Positions 23,775 through 36,526 of a stretch of DNA of 64,000 bases are shown here, in pieces. The first letter of the stretch is position 1; every line of letters starts with the position of its first letter. The stretch is taken from contig JASBNA010000003.1 of NCBI GenBank assembly GCA_038087015.1, positions 1,922,001 to 1,986,000 on the forward strand, in the 5' to 3' direction. Made by a program: the position numbers and the translations under genes. Origin of the DNA: Cerrena zonata (Eukaryota; Basidiomycota; Agaricomycetes; Polyporales; Cerrenaceae). The notes below the pieces were generated by a model, which saw nothing but the letters and a program-made list of their open reading frames with translations, had not been told where the DNA came from and searched no databases.

Positions 23775-25487
23775 TCAATCGTCTTTGGAATCAGCAAAGA
23801 ATTCTTTGAGGGTCTGTCCAAGCTTTGAAAGACCGAGTTGCATGCTATCTTCTTCGCCGGCGAAGGTCAAACGAAGATAATTGAGACGCTGCAATGACAA
23901 AAGTATGAGACAATACTCTATTCCGAGATAGAAGAAGACTTACGTCTTGGACTGGGCTCGAATTATCTTCGGGTTTACTCGAATCGCCGGGTGTCATGAA
24001 AATACTAGCTGGCATTACGACAACGCCGCCATCCAATATCCGCTCAAACAACTCCTCCATGAGCTCCTCTGTGTTCGTCTTCGCTTGGGATCCGTCCGTC
24101 CTCTGTAAGTCCGCCCTGAACCGAGGATGCTTCTCGAGGTGTATCCTCATCCAAACAAACATACCCGCCTCTGGTGCATTCGTACTCGCAAATCCTGTCC
24201 GCGCTACTTCTTGATAAAACAGTCTCAAGAAGTAGTCTCTCCGTCTTTGATATTCCTTACGCAGACTGCGTACCCATCTGTCGAAGCCAGAAAGTTTCCA
24301 GCCCGACGAGCTAAGCATCTCAGTAAGGAATATTTGACCGAAGGCGTGGGGATGATGAGTAGATGAATCAACCAGAGTAACAAGGGCATCATGGAAGAGG
24401 GCATTGCTGGTAATCCAACCGAGACGCATGCCTGGAGCCATCACTTTTGACAAGCTGTCAACGCGCATTACACGACCGTCGACATCCATTGAGAGGAATG
24501 AAGGCATGAACTTGAAAGGTTCGTCCTCATCTTCCTCCGTCTCCATGGAGTCATATTGGAGGTAATAATAGGGATCTGTATATCAACTTGAGCTATTGTC
24601 TCGATTGACTTTACAAATAACATACCATCTTCGATAATTATGAAATCGTAACGTTGGGCGAGAGCGTATATTTGTTTTCTTCTTTCCACGCTGAGAGTAC
24701 AGCCTGTAGGATTTTGCCCGCATCTGATCAAATGTCAGGATATATTTCATCCTTCAAGCTGAAACAAAACTTACGGCACAGTATACAATACATGTGGTCT
24801 TCGGCCCTGACGCTCTTCATCCCATGTCGAGAGAATTCGTTCAAGGTCTTCCGGTATGAGGCCCCCCTTGTCAATTTTGACAGGCACCCAGTTAATGCCA
24901 TGAGACAGAGGGGCATTTGTGAGGGAGCTGAACGAGAATTCGTCCGCAAGGAAATGATCTCCTGGTTCGCCCAGTAGGCGGAAACATTTCGCGACACCAT
25001 CACCATTGCCAAGTGTGAGAGTCACGACGTGATTAGGAGGAGAGTGGTAGTAGTCTGTAAGCTCGGTTGCAACGCGCTGTGTATCTGGCAGACCAGCACC
25101 AGCGCTGTATTGCATAGCAGCCTTGAGAGGTAAGGCACCGTTATGAGTGGTCGTTGTGAAGCTTTGTGACGGTGCACTTGCACCAGCTCCACGCCAACTC
25201 TGTACTGGGTCGACGATTTTGTCGTCCACAGATGCAACCTCGAATTGGACTTTCTTGATAGGATACAGTGTAAAGTGTGGATCACCTAAATCCAAGTTAT
25301 TAGTCAAGATCTAGTAGGTGGTATTGCACCGATGCTTACCATTAGCAAGACTAATCATGTCTGCTTTACGTCTAGTCAAACGCCATATTGCTTTCATGGG
25401 ATTAGCCTTCCTTAGGCGAGTCTCTGTAGAGAGATGATGAGTTAGGTCAATATGTGAGGAACTCGCTGATGAGCTCATGGTAGTCAT
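23775..25487 (-). CDS. PLP-dependent aminotransferase class I (aromatic / 2-aminoadipate type, Aro8-like)
   Basis: Fold-type I aminotransferase, probably acting on aromatic amino acids, kynurenine or 2-aminoadipate; the exact substrate is not readable. The start is 25487 (MTTMSSSASSSHIDLTHHLS); an upstream in-frame start at 25568 is possible. Visible elements are RKADMISLANG, DPHFTLYPI, the cofactor loop LTLGNGDGVAKCFRLL, and CGQNPTGCTLSVERRKQIY. YDFIIIEDDPYYYLQ contains the PLP-ring Asp and Tyr, and the Schiff-base lysine lies in RVDSLSKVMAPGMRLGW near 24440. The C-terminus LNYLRLTFAGEED carries the carboxylate-binding Arg (stop 23775-23777). About six exons. Spacing is similar to yeast Aro8. 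Confidence 0.9.
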
Positions 25488-27347
25488 GATACGAAGGCGA
25501 GGAGAAGGCGAGGAGGGGATAATTTCTTGAAAGCTACCACGCTCCTTGTCAAGGTATTTATATCCCATCGGTGACTTTGGCTCGATGAACCCCGTTAAAA
25601 CGCCATACCAAGCATCTACGAATCACGTTTACGGTGCAGTACGCCGAGCGTAGCTCTCACATTGGACAGGGGGAGGCCGAAATGCGGCTCACTAGAGACG
25701 AAACAGTGCCCGAGCTTGACTCGAGCTGTGCACAATCTTCAGTGTTGCTACTAAAACTGGGCGTCACTTGGTGTGTTGAAACATTTGAAAGCATGTAAGG
25801 CAGTGGATCAGATCGAAAATGATGTCGGAACCGTCAGTGTACGATGGGACCACGCACTGCTTCTTCTACAATGTAACAATAGTGCCCTATTGCCGTGTTC
25901 CTGATTCGCTGAGACCTTGTCTATTGGTCCTGTATCTCCGTCCGATTAGACTCCCTAGGATGTAGCAATAGGCACTTTTCGAATCGGTGCTTCGCGATCA
26001 GCGTCTGAAGTTTGATGAAGCACCGACTCCGATGGACTCGTCAATCTTAGCAGAGGGCAGCACATACTACAATAAATCGTGGAAAAGAATCGATAAACGG
26101 ATGCGGTGGGAGTCATCCGAGTCCGACACAGGACGGAATGGACACCTGGCAGCGAGTCGAGACCAAGGTGATTGCAAACTTCTAACATGCTTTCCTAATA
26201 CGGAATGCTTGAACGCCCATAAACACCTCTGACCACGTTGACCAGCATTAAGATTGAGCACGTATGGTTGGATCATATCAATCGCTCATAAGGTATGTAA
26301 CCTGTCAGGTTTGGCTTGTAGCGATTGTTTCGTCATCTCCAACAGTGACATCTGCTCACAAAACGGGTCAGTTCCCGACCGGTCGATGATGTATCGTACT
26401 CTCGGAATCCGGCGAATAAGTTTCGAATGATATTTGGTTTTGCGATGATATCGCAAAAGAATATCGTCATAAGGACCTATAGCTGCGACACTCTGCTTAG
26501 CCCTCATGCAATCACGGGCGGCGATCCTACATACTGTATATTGATAGACTGCGATCTAATTGTACCTGTGTCGTCATTTCTCGGATGTCAAGTTACAGCT
26601 GCATGCTTAAAGGATTCCCTGCGGATCCACGCAGCCTGTTTCAAGTTCATTTGCAATCGGTTGCCATATGATAATAATAAATACAATATCAGTGTCTATT
26701 TTGCAAAGGACTGTGCCAACTATAATCGATAAATTAGTCGATACCCACGGATCTTGACTAGCATTCCTTGTTTACACAGCACTCACATGCCGAGGCACAA
26801 CTTCTGTCATAGGGTTCTACATGTATCTTTTTGGACCCTGAACATTATATGATAGAATCATAAATCACAATGAACGTGTATTCACAAGCATATCGTGAAT
26901 AGCTTCGGACCGACTTTTGCTGCCTGTCAATATCTTGTATGACTCACTGTGTGAACAATGCCGAAGTGCTATAATGACTGTCTCCAAGGGTTGCTACTTT
27001 GATCTCTCATGAACGATGTAGAAAGTGGGGTTGTGAAAGAAGTCTATTGTAATACATCATAATATAGAATAATTATCGCGTCTACTACTAGAGTGTTGAG
27101 TTGAAGTTGAAGTTCCTATTGCTACAGTGATGAGTGATGAAATAACAGAGAAATAAACAACTGGTAAGGAGCGTGGTGGAATACGAATGGAAGCCATGTA
27201 TCCAGATAGGAAAAGCGGGATTGAGAACATCGCCAAGGAGGAATGGAGTGGTAACGAATACGACGAATGTACAGAACATGTGAAAGCAAGTGATGGACAG
27301 CGAGAGAATGAAGCGCAAAATTGACCATTAAAATATCAGGGCCGTAT
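25488..27347. other. Long intergenic region
   Basis: About 1.9 kb lacking any recognisable coding exon. Open frames here are short, unrelated to known families and occur on both strands. No terminal inverted repeats, tRNA or LTR fragments were seen by eye. Confidence 0.35.
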
Positions 27348-28247
27348 TCAGGACACTACCCGTCGAAGGCTGTTTCGTAGATTTGCAAAGCTCATAGAAG
27401 CTTGTCGTCTCAACCGAGACATTGGAGTTTGTAGTAGCGGCAGACTTTCTTGGCGGTGAGAGCCATAGACATATTTCGCAATAGCATACAGCCTTTCACG
27501 AAGAGTATGTATCAGCAGGTAGCTCACTACACGTATATAAGTTGATTGATCAGTCGAAGAAGCAGACATGATGCGGCAATGCAACAGACCTATGAGCTCA
27601 AGAAGTTCGTCTGGTGCACGGGGATCTAGCTCAAGATAGTTACAGCCAGTCCCGGGAATATGGGCTGGAATAAAGTCCTCGGACAAGCAATCCTCATAGA
27701 ACCTTCCGACTTCTTCCTCATCGTCATCCAACAACTGACGTATTGTTTATCAGCCAGACGCTCAGCTTAGGGATCCATAGGCGCACTCACTGTCAAACTA
27801 TCATGCGTAGTCCTCCATGTATATTCCATTCGGGTCGGGATCAGAGTTTCATCAGGCCTAATGAGAATAAGTATGCTGTCAAAATAAATTCAAATGATTG
27901 ACAAGTATGATGACTTACAAAACCTTTACGAAAGCTGCATCAAATAGTTCAGCAGTACCCGCGAGAGTTTCCTCGCCAATCCTAATGACTGAGGCATGTC
28001 GGTCTTCCCAAGTGATGTTTGCGACTACTTTTCCCTCCTCGTCAAGAATAGAGGTGATCTTTGGTTCCGGTGCAAGCTTCTCCTGGGAATATGACCCGAA
28101 GCTAGCAAAAGATTTGAGGGACGCAGTAGACCTGGACCGGGATCGAGTACAAGAACGCGGCGTCGATACTTCATAGATCACAGCGCCGGTTGCACAGTCT
28201 ATGATGGACGTGTTTTGGATGTCAGAGGATGTAAACTTGAACAACAT
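27348..28247 (-). CDS. DUF6593-like basidiomycete protein of unknown function
   Basis: The N-terminus MLFKFTSSDIQNTSIIDCAT with AVIYEVSTP, then KITSILDEEGKVVANITWED, resembles the DUF6593 beta-sheet domain common in Agaricomycetes. The first exon (start 28247) is followed by an intron, then LIPTRMEYTWRTTHDSLT and a second intron. The last exon holds an acidic start (DDDEEEVGRFYEDC), YLELDPRAPDELLELIG, and a basic C-terminus (RLRRQASMSFANLRNSLRR) with the stop at 27348. A Ser/Arg-rich stretch interrupts the N-terminal domain. There is no catalytic motif or signal peptide. The family assignment is by pattern only. Confidence 0.65.
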
Positions 28248-29641
28248 CCTGCAGCGTAGAGAGACGGCATTCAGAGAGGGCTGAAGGGGCTATCGAGGAG
28301 TCACACCCTCGGGCAAGAATATATGAATGTTTTCGGCTATTAGTCGTATTCTACGGAGGCCCCATCAGACCATCCTAGATTTGCACATAAGGTATTGACT
28401 AACTTGGGACGAGGAAGGACGTACACGGGAACATTCGGCTCTCATGTCCAAGCTGCGATAAGTCCGCAATGGTTGATGTAATCTTGAACTCTACTCAAGC
28501 ATCAGTTTTGCCAGCCTAAACTTGTTGCACCGCTGAACATCGGAATATCAGCTAAAGTTGAGGTGTAAACCTCTGATCATTGCGATGCGTTTGAGTACCT
28601 TTGTGACACCCTGAGGCTTGAAACTGAAGATCTAAGTATGTTATGGATTTTGCTGAAGAGGTTGGCGAGACCGAGAAAGGAAACCTGAAAGGCTGGAGAT
28701 ATGCTTCTGATGTCTTGCCTATTCGGGCGAGTCGTTTGTTGCAGTGTGAACCCGACCTGGACCGATGTGCACGAGACGTACTTTATCAAATCGGGAATAA
28801 AGAGAGATTGAGAGCGTATTTCGTCTGAGAAGACCCTGCACACCATGAGCAAAACTCTGCTTGATGCTTCATGTGAACTACGTGGCTATAGCGGTCGTTT
28901 CATACACATGTCTCATTCCCGCACTGGCAGCCAACGGGAACGTCTTTGCGATAACCGATTGCAAACTTGCAAGGTTCATCGTAAGATGCAATTCGTTTCG
29001 TACATTGCGATACAAATCTTCTGGTAGGAGATTGTTGATAGACGTTCACCGCATCATGAGTCCAGGTAACAGATCGTTAGTAGCAGAAGATCTACTCACG
29101 TCCCGATCCCTTGTTGATTAGGTACAACAGCAGATGAGTTGAGAACAAGTGTCAAAGTGGTTACATACAGCTTCAGCTTGAAACGTCATGATGGGATAAC
29201 GAAAAAAACATAGGTTGACTCAAGCGCTTGTAACAACCACGTTACACTGGAAGATGGGTTTGTAATTTGAATTTCGAAACGATGCATGCCATTATAGGCT
29301 ATAATACAGTGAGTGCAGCGACACATGCAATGAGAAGATTGTATGCCTAAACTAAAGTTCAAAAGATTTGATACAAAACTAGAAGAAAAATGACAACCAG
29401 TCATGGAAAAGGAGCCGGACTGCATTCGTCCAAGTTCAAAGAAAATATAAGATGATGCGAATGGTGATGCGAATGCAAGAAACAGAAGGGGATAGCTTTC
29501 TGATTATGAATAGTTTGAAATAAGGCCTTACACATTGAGATTTAAACACACAGAAACCGTCCCCCTGGAAAAGCAGCAAGGGATAAACGAACTCGAAGAA
29601 ATGAATGATACGGGAACTAAAGTGAACGGGGAAAGGCTAGC
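28248..29641. other. Intergenic region
   Basis: About 1.4 kb between the start of the DUF6593-like gene and the stop of the SAP kinase. Open frames of 60-90 codons overlap on both strands without domain similarity. Nothing else recognised. Confidence 0.35.
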
Positions 29642-32600
29642 TCATCGATACATCCGTACCAGTTCTTCTAGCTCTTCTACCACCTCAGGCATAGTGGGCC
29701 GCTCTTGATGATCGTGTGCCCACATGCGTTCCACGAGATTAACAATCTCAGGGCACCAATGCTTGCGCAAGCCATGGAGGGATGGTCTGACCAAAAGTTA
29801 TTTTCATTAGTTCACTTTCAAGCATACAACATACGATAACGAACCTCTGGTGTTTAGACCCAACGACATCATAGATAGCATGTTCGTTCATACCTTCCCA
29901 AGGGAACTTTTTCGACGGGTTATGCCACTGGAGAATTTCCCAAAATACTACTCCACAAGAAAAGACATCTACCTTGTGGTTGTACTTGGGGTGAGGATGC
30001 CAGAGTTCTGGCGCCTGCCAATTGACAGTACCAACAAGGCTGCGAACCATCGATCTCGTCGACTGCTTCACCTTCGCAAGTCCGAAGTCAGTAATCTTTG
30101 CAACTCCTTTCTTAGTGATAAGGATGTTGGACGATTTGCAATCTCGGTGGATGATCGAGGGCTTCCGTGTGTGTAGATAAGCAAGACCACGAGCGATGTC
30201 AAGCATGATACAAAGCTGTTAAGAATAGTCATTAATATAAGTTTTCCAATATACGGATAACGGGGGAAGACTTACTGCTCTGTACAGAGTTGGGGGCGGG
30301 ACGTTCCGAATGTAATCGAAGAGGTCGCCATTAGAACACAGCTCGCTCACAATCATCACTGGGGTCTCTTTCGTGTTCTCAGGTATGCTTACTCCAAGCT
30401 AGAAGACCATCAGATACAGCAATCACATTGGAAACGCAAGTCACTCACGAATCGAACAATGTTGGGATGATCGAAATCACCCAGTAACTTGAGCTCCTTG
30501 ATATCCACTAGGCAAACCCGTGTCAACAAGCAATATCAACAGACGTGAACATGGATACATACTGGCACTGAGTTGTCCACGGAACTCGGCGATAGCGACT
30601 CTCCTTCCCTTGAGCTTGCCGATGAAGACATCCTTGAAACCGCCGCTGCCGATCTTCTCCAACTTTGTTAGTTTGTCTGGTGGGATCTCTCGATCGTCTA
30701 AGCCTAAACTCTCTAGATCTAGTTCAAACTCAGGCTCGGCCTCCTTATTGTGCGAAGTTAGCGGTGGCGTTACGGGCTCGTCCATATGCACCCGTTCGGA
30801 ACGTAGGAGGACTGGAGTTGTACTCTTACTACGAGTGCGCCTCCTAGGCCGAGGCCGAGCTGTAGAAGGTGGCCGAGTGGTATGTGCTGATGATGGCGCC
30901 GAGGTGAATTCACTAGAGTGTTTGTCCCGCCATTGCAAAAGGGCTTCTGCTAACTGAGGCTTCGTCCCTGTGGGATCGAGATCCCGAGACTCGCACAGTC
31001 GGACGAGATCATCTCGGCGAAGGCGGATCAGAGTCTTCGTAGTAGCTACCGTCAGATCGACTAAGAACACTGTTAGTAGGATACAGACGTGAACAAGAAA
31101 TGAAACAAAATATACCATCGTCCTCCTCCATTACTTCATCAGGATCTTCGCTTGGCTCACGACTATCAACATCCTCCTCCTCCTCGTCATCGGTATCACC
31201 CTCGGCATCAAGATCAACACTAGCAGCATCTTCCTGTCGTTCCTGCGAACTATCCTCCTCCTCTTCCTCTTCGGTTAACTCGGGCAAGTCGTCTGCAAAC
31301 GGATCGTCTCCAACAACCTTTCCGTTCCTCAGTGTTCTTGGTTGTGAAAGTGGAGCCTCCTCATCCCCAACCTCACTACCCTCCCGTACCGTTGCATCAT
31401 CAGTCTCTTCTTCCTCGTCTGCGTCTGAATTCCCATCGACGCTTTGTTCGATGTCAACGCTTTGATCATCGCTGCCTTCGTCATCACCGTCACTGGGTGG
31501 CGTTAGCATTTGTGATCGTCGAGATCGTAATCGTTTCTTCATCGGCGTCCGTCTCACTCTCGAAGAAGCTTTGGGCGTAGGTGACATCGAGGCATCCGGT
31601 TGGTCCTCCAGAGGTTCATCGGCATCGCTAGCTTCTAGTTCGTCCTCTTCATCCTCGGTACTCTCCTCTTTCAAAGTGACAATCTTGCCCTTCGCTTTCC
31701 GTTTCGGTGTCACTCTCCTCCCCAGGTCCAATATTACAGGTCCTTCATCGCCCGATTGACTTTGCTGGCTACTCGAGCGACGTTTGTCGCCCTTGCTACG
31801 CAGTCGGCGGGGGCTTGGGGTGATGGGCATGATCGTCTCTTCTACTTCAGTGAGGTCTGTGAGATCACTCTCGAGGTCGAGATCTGGGTATATCGGCTCA
31901 ACCTGGATATCGTCACTGAACTCTACTTGCTTTGCCTTGCCTTTACCTTTACTTGAGGTTGACGATGAAGGACCTGCTTGAGGGTGTTCGCTCGAGGTTT
32001 TTCGTGTGCGTAAACGAGTGGCTGGAGGGGAGGGGAGGATCGAGGCAGGCATAGAAGAGGTAGGGGATGATCGAATTGAACTGGCAGTACTCAATCCTCG
32101 TCTGTGGCACATGAGTTTAGGGGTGATAAGGAAATATTAACAATACTGTACCTTCGAGCACTAGGTTGAGTAGAAGACTTGAGTGTTGCTGAGGATTTCT
32201 TCGTAATGATATTCTCTCTACGATCAATCTCTCCTAGAGAAAAACACCGTTCTGGTCCAGCTCGTTCAGATGTTCGTCCTAGGTCATGGACGGTAACACG
32301 CCTCTGAAGCGCGCCCGTCCTCCGGAGTCCAAAATCTGTCTCCTCACCGCCCGCTACATTTCCACCGTCTGAAGAGTAGTCACTAGAAGCACTAGAGGTA
32401 GGACCCGCCGGAGAAGAGGGAGGAAGTGAAGCAAGATCGTCACGGGCGGCAACAAGACAGTCAATAATTTCCTGCTTGGTGAGGAGCTCAGGATCTTCAG
32501 TCAAGCCAGCGAGAGTATACAGTCGGACAAGTTCATCCTTGCGAAGGCGAAGAAGTTGCTTAGGAGGTGCTTCATTGACAAGGAAGTTAATCGCTATATA

Positions 32601-33119
32601 TAACAATACATCATTGTGATCCAAGCAAAGACAACAGGGCGACTTACATGAATCCATAGCGCCTTCATTGTCAGAGTTGTCAGAAAGTTCCCAATAACTA
32701 TGCTCATCCACCTCCATCTCGCTTGAACCCTCATCACTGGAATCCAGGGCTTCTCTCCGTCTTTTCGTCTGCAAGCGGGAACCGCGTGCGTTGGTCTGAG
32801 TATTCTCGCTACCACTCGGGACACGCTTGCGCTTTGATCCCACATGGACTACATCGTGCATTTCCTCCTGTGGTACTGAATACGAGAAAGTCCTGGAGGG
32901 AAGACGGCGAAGGTTGAATTGCAGGGGAACCAGCACTGCTCGAGGAGAAACGGGAGAAGCGCTCGACGCGACTGACACGCGTGAATGAGGGTAATTATGA
33001 GGTAGAGTAAACACGCGTCTGCGCGACAGCGGGCCTCGACGAGAGTTTAATTTTCTTCGGGTAAGGACTGTGGTATGAGTAGCAGAGTGGATTTTCTGTT
33101 TCGGACGCTGCTGGGCCAT
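29642..33119 (-). CDS. Large SAP-domain protein kinase (TKL-like) with relocated catalytic lysine
   Basis: The start MAQQRPKQKIHSATHTTVLT at 33119 opens a basic, disordered region. A first SAP-like helix pair follows (LLRLRKDELVRLYTLAGL, near 32540). Next is a long acidic Glu/Asp/Ser tract (about 31100-31900), then a second SAP-like motif (LIRLRRDDLVRLCESRDLDP, near 31010). The kinase domain begins KLEKIGSGGFKDVFIGKL. HPNIVRFLGVSIPEN, IVSELCSNGDLFDYIRNVP, the catalytic loop IIHRDCKSSNIL, DFGLAKVKQ, GTVNWQAPELW and DVFSCGVVFWEIL follow. The end VVEELEELVRMYR-stop is at 29642. The usual strand-3 lysine is absent (VAIAEF), but a lysine occupies the third position of the glycine loop, as in WNK kinases. 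SAP motifs suggest a DNA- or chromatin-associated role; this is inference. About nine exons. Confidence 0.85.
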
Positions 33120-33486
33120 TAGAATGGGTGGAGACCCTTATAATATGTAAGCGCCGGTAAAGCCAGTGCAACGAGTACTATCAGGAGTCGACCAGAATCA
33201 GATGCAGCTTGGAACCGGTCGTGTATGTCGTTATCCAGGCAGCGGGGGGTGTCCTCTTCGTCGTCGGCGTCGTCGAGCAGATATCAAGTAATGTGCGAAT
33301 GTTTTCGATGGTGGTGGCAGAACCAGAACAGCGTACAAACATACACAAACTCACTCATCACTGAGTCACGCATAACACCCCCGTGACTCGTATCAATGCG
33401 GGGTCACGTCACCCACACCAACGCCGAATTCCCGATGAGTGAAGCAAAAAACTAAGGTAAATTGATTGAAGGAATTCTACGAAATA
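33120..33486. other. Kinase upstream region and acyl-CoA synthetase 3' flank
   Basis: About 370 bp containing the presumed promoter of the SAP kinase. No coding exon seen. Confidence 0.35.
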
Positions 33487-36023
33487 TTACAGTTTAGCTA
33501 CTATCTTTCGCAATTGCATCTTCTGTATTTTTCCAGTAGAGGTTTTCTGAACAAGACAAACTCAGAACTCAAACAACAGCAAGGTGATTCGGCAAAAACT
33601 TACTGGTAATTCTTCAACTACATTCACCCACTCGGGACATGCGAAACCAGGGAGGCGTGATTTGGCATGTCTTTTTAAATCATCTCCAAATGCACTGTGT
33701 TTCCCAGCCCACTTCTTTACAGCATCGACTTTGAGAATTACAAAAGCCATTGGACGCTCACCCCATTTAGGATGAGAACGAGCAACGACCGAAACTTCCA
33801 GAACATCAGGATGGCTAGCAAGTTCTAAGCAAGAAAAATTATTCTTATAACATCCCAAGTAGTATGCGTTTAGACATACCTTGCTCAATAGCCAGACTGG
33901 AAGCATTCTCGCCTCCAGAGATAATAATATCTTTACTCCGATCTTGAACAGATATGTAACCGTCTGGATACATGACAGCCAAGTCCCCGCTATTAAAGTG
34001 GTTTCCACGGAAAGCCTTGCGTGTCGCCTCAGGATCTTGGAAGTACTACAAGTGATATCGTCAATTTCACACCTAACAGCAGGCCATTGATAACACTTAC
34101 TTCCCTCATCGCAATGTTGCCCCTCACGACGATTTCCCCAATAGTCTTACCATCCTTTGGAACGTCAACCAAATCGCTATCGTAACTTTCTCCTTCCTTC
34201 GGTGGATATACGACTCTTGCCGACTCTGCCGTCAAGAAGCTTAAACCCTGACGAGCAAGGAATCGTGCCCGTTCATCAGCGGACAAATTAGCCAACTCAG
34301 GTTGATAATAGCATTTGGTGAATGGTCCATAAGTCTAAATCCAGCAATCAAACATGAGGATGGAGAGCTAAATTATGTGTAGCCTTCTAGACGCACCTCG
34401 CTAGAAATTCGGAATTTCGTCAGATATAATTCAAATTTGAAAAGAGGTGATCAACTTACGTTAGACCGTAAACGTGAACAGCGGTGATCCCAAGCTTTTC
34501 GAGGTCGCCAATTAATTGAGCTGTTGGTGCAGAGCCTGCGATAATAGCAGAGACTGGTCTGGATAATGGACGGGCCTCTGATGCACTGACAAGACCAATC
34601 TAAAAAACACGTTTAACTAACATTCATCACCCATAGGGAAAATAAATACCTGTACAGTTGGAGCACCACAATAATGTGTAACTCCAGAATTAATGAGATG
34701 ATTCCATATATGAGGGTATGATACTGTTCGAAGTGTAATCTGTACAAGCGTTAACACACATCGCATTAATGCTGAATTCAATGAAGTATTCGTACCTGAC
34801 AGGCTGACGCGAGAGTAATAGCCCATGGATATGTCCAACCACATGCGTGGAACATTGGCAAGATCCATAAATATACGGATTCCATAGACAACCTGATGAT
34901 CCAGCGTAAGAAAGAGAAGTAGAAATATGATATAATATACCTACTTTGTTTCGTATGCATTTGCAACAGCCGCCAAATAGGATCCTGAAAGCCAATGAGT
35001 AACTCTCCCGAAATGAGATAACACAAGACTCACCTCTAAGTGTCGTGACGACCCCCTTAGGCTGAAACAATAAAATAAATACTTAAACAGTAACATCATA
35101 TAGTGAGTACTTACTCGACCTGTGGTTCCAGATCTGTTACCAATTGAATAAGTATTCATATGAGAATCTGTATAGCACTCACGTATAACATAGAGCAGCA
35201 GCAGCGTCCTCATCCCTTTCCCATTCTAGCCCCTCCCATCCTCTCTCTCCGCTATACCGTCTCCCTGAACTTATGAACTCCTCATACGGGTCTCCTTTAC
35301 GTCCCGTATCGTTCGAAACCAGCACTCTTGACTTTGCACCTTGAACCAAATGGGTATATTCATGGTCCACAATAATGAGTTTAGCACCACTATGTTCGAG
35401 GATATACGCTACTTCGCCATGTGTGAGACGGGTATTGATGGGGCAGATGACCGCACGGGCTGCAAGTACACCATGGTGTGCCTCTACGGGAGTCAAAATC
35501 AAGATCAGAATTGAAGATGATGGCCAAAAAGAAAGGAAGTATTCACCGGCTATCACAGGCCTGGAAATTCCGAACTCGGTAAGAGTAGACACTGAATAGA
35601 AGGAAGACACCACTCACGAGTTCGGTGCAATGATTGCCACTCTATCTCCTGGTTGTATTCCTGCTTCTATGAGTGCATATGCGAGGTTCTGTACCCGTTG
35701 AGTCCTATAATTGAGGTTAAAACGTTAAACGTTAATATGTTGTGCCTGGAAGAAGTTGAATGACGTACCAGATAGCATAGGTATAGAACACTGGGTGCTT
35801 CACGTCCGGATGAGCAAGGGCTAGTCTGTTCGGGTATATTTGAGCTGTTCGGAGGAGGAAGGAAAGAGGATTCTGTATGACTTTGTCAGCGTGCTTGCTA
35901 GGGAGAATAAACGAAGGTGCTTACCAAAGGATGTCTATGTACTGGGACGCCTTGAGGAAGCTGCAGCCTATATGACACATCCTTAGGAGGCAAACTCTCT
36001 AGAGTAGGTCTGAACGATTCCAT
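33487..36023 (-). CDS. AMP-forming acyl-CoA synthetase with peroxisomal C-terminus
   Basis: Adenylate-forming ligase (acid + ATP + CoA to acyl-CoA). The start at 36023 reads MESFRPTLESLPPKDVSYRL. Later exons show GVLAARAVICPINTRLTHGE with AYILEHSGAKLIIVDHEY. The ATP-binding P-loop CYTSGTTGR|PKGVVTTLRG is split by an intron near 35110. A middle exon includes VTHYCGAPTVQ. Near 34100-34250 are a KDGKTIGEIVVRGN segment and the family's SGGENI region. The C-terminal lobe includes HPKWGERPMAFVILK and LPGFACPEWVNVVEELP. The catalytic lysine lies in TSTGKIQKMQLRKI, and the protein ends VAKL-stop (stop 33487-33489). AKL fits a PTS1 peroxisomal signal, suggesting medium/long-chain or oxalyl/aryl substrates in peroxisomes; chain length is unknown. 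More than ten exons. Confidence 0.9.
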
Positions 36024-36521
36024 ATCGACTACTAGCTATGTCTCAACGCTCTACGAGCAACTGTATTATCTGGTAAGCCAGTTAGCAATTCAATATCCCA
36101 CGAATGAGAAGGAAGCAATGCCTTGACTCTGATCCTCGTCGAACTTTGCAGAAGAGAGGGGAGAGACGGGGAAGACGCCCTCTGAGGCATAAGTCATCAT
36201 TGGACTGACCATGGGATCCGGGGAACTAGTACGCTAGTGGGTATCCGGCTGCCCTTCCAATCATGGGATGCTGCGAATTGGATTTGTGTGGGGAAATGCG
36301 GGGTAGGCGGAGTGAGACAAACGAAGATCTAATCTTACCCCCGTGATTGGGTCATGTTCTTGGCGGTTTGCGTTATACGTTTGACAAAATCATGTCATTC
36401 TACAAAATGATTACACTGGGCTATCAGAAAGTGTTATAGACGTCAACGTTTGGTTGAGAATCGTTAGATGATGAGGAGTAGTTCAGAAAAGGCGTGGAGA
36501 GCAAGGCGTCGTCAATAAAGC
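36024..36521. other. Intergenic region left of the gypsy insertion
   Basis: About 500 bp from the acyl-CoA synthetase start to the gypsy target site. It contains the synthetase promoter. No coding sequence recognised. Confidence 0.35.
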
Positions 36522-36526
36522 ATTGG
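36522..36526. repeat. Target site duplication ATTGG (left), gypsy element
   Basis: ATTGG directly precedes the left 350-bp LTR and recurs directly after the right LTR at 48120-48124. This is the 5-bp duplication expected of Ty3 integration. Confidence 0.9.

Noticed and set aside
31100..31465. Plus-strand Ser-rich frames opposite the SAP kinase
   Set aside because: They are the complement of the Glu/Asp-coding acidic tract (GAG/GAT read as CTC/ATC and TCC), not genes.
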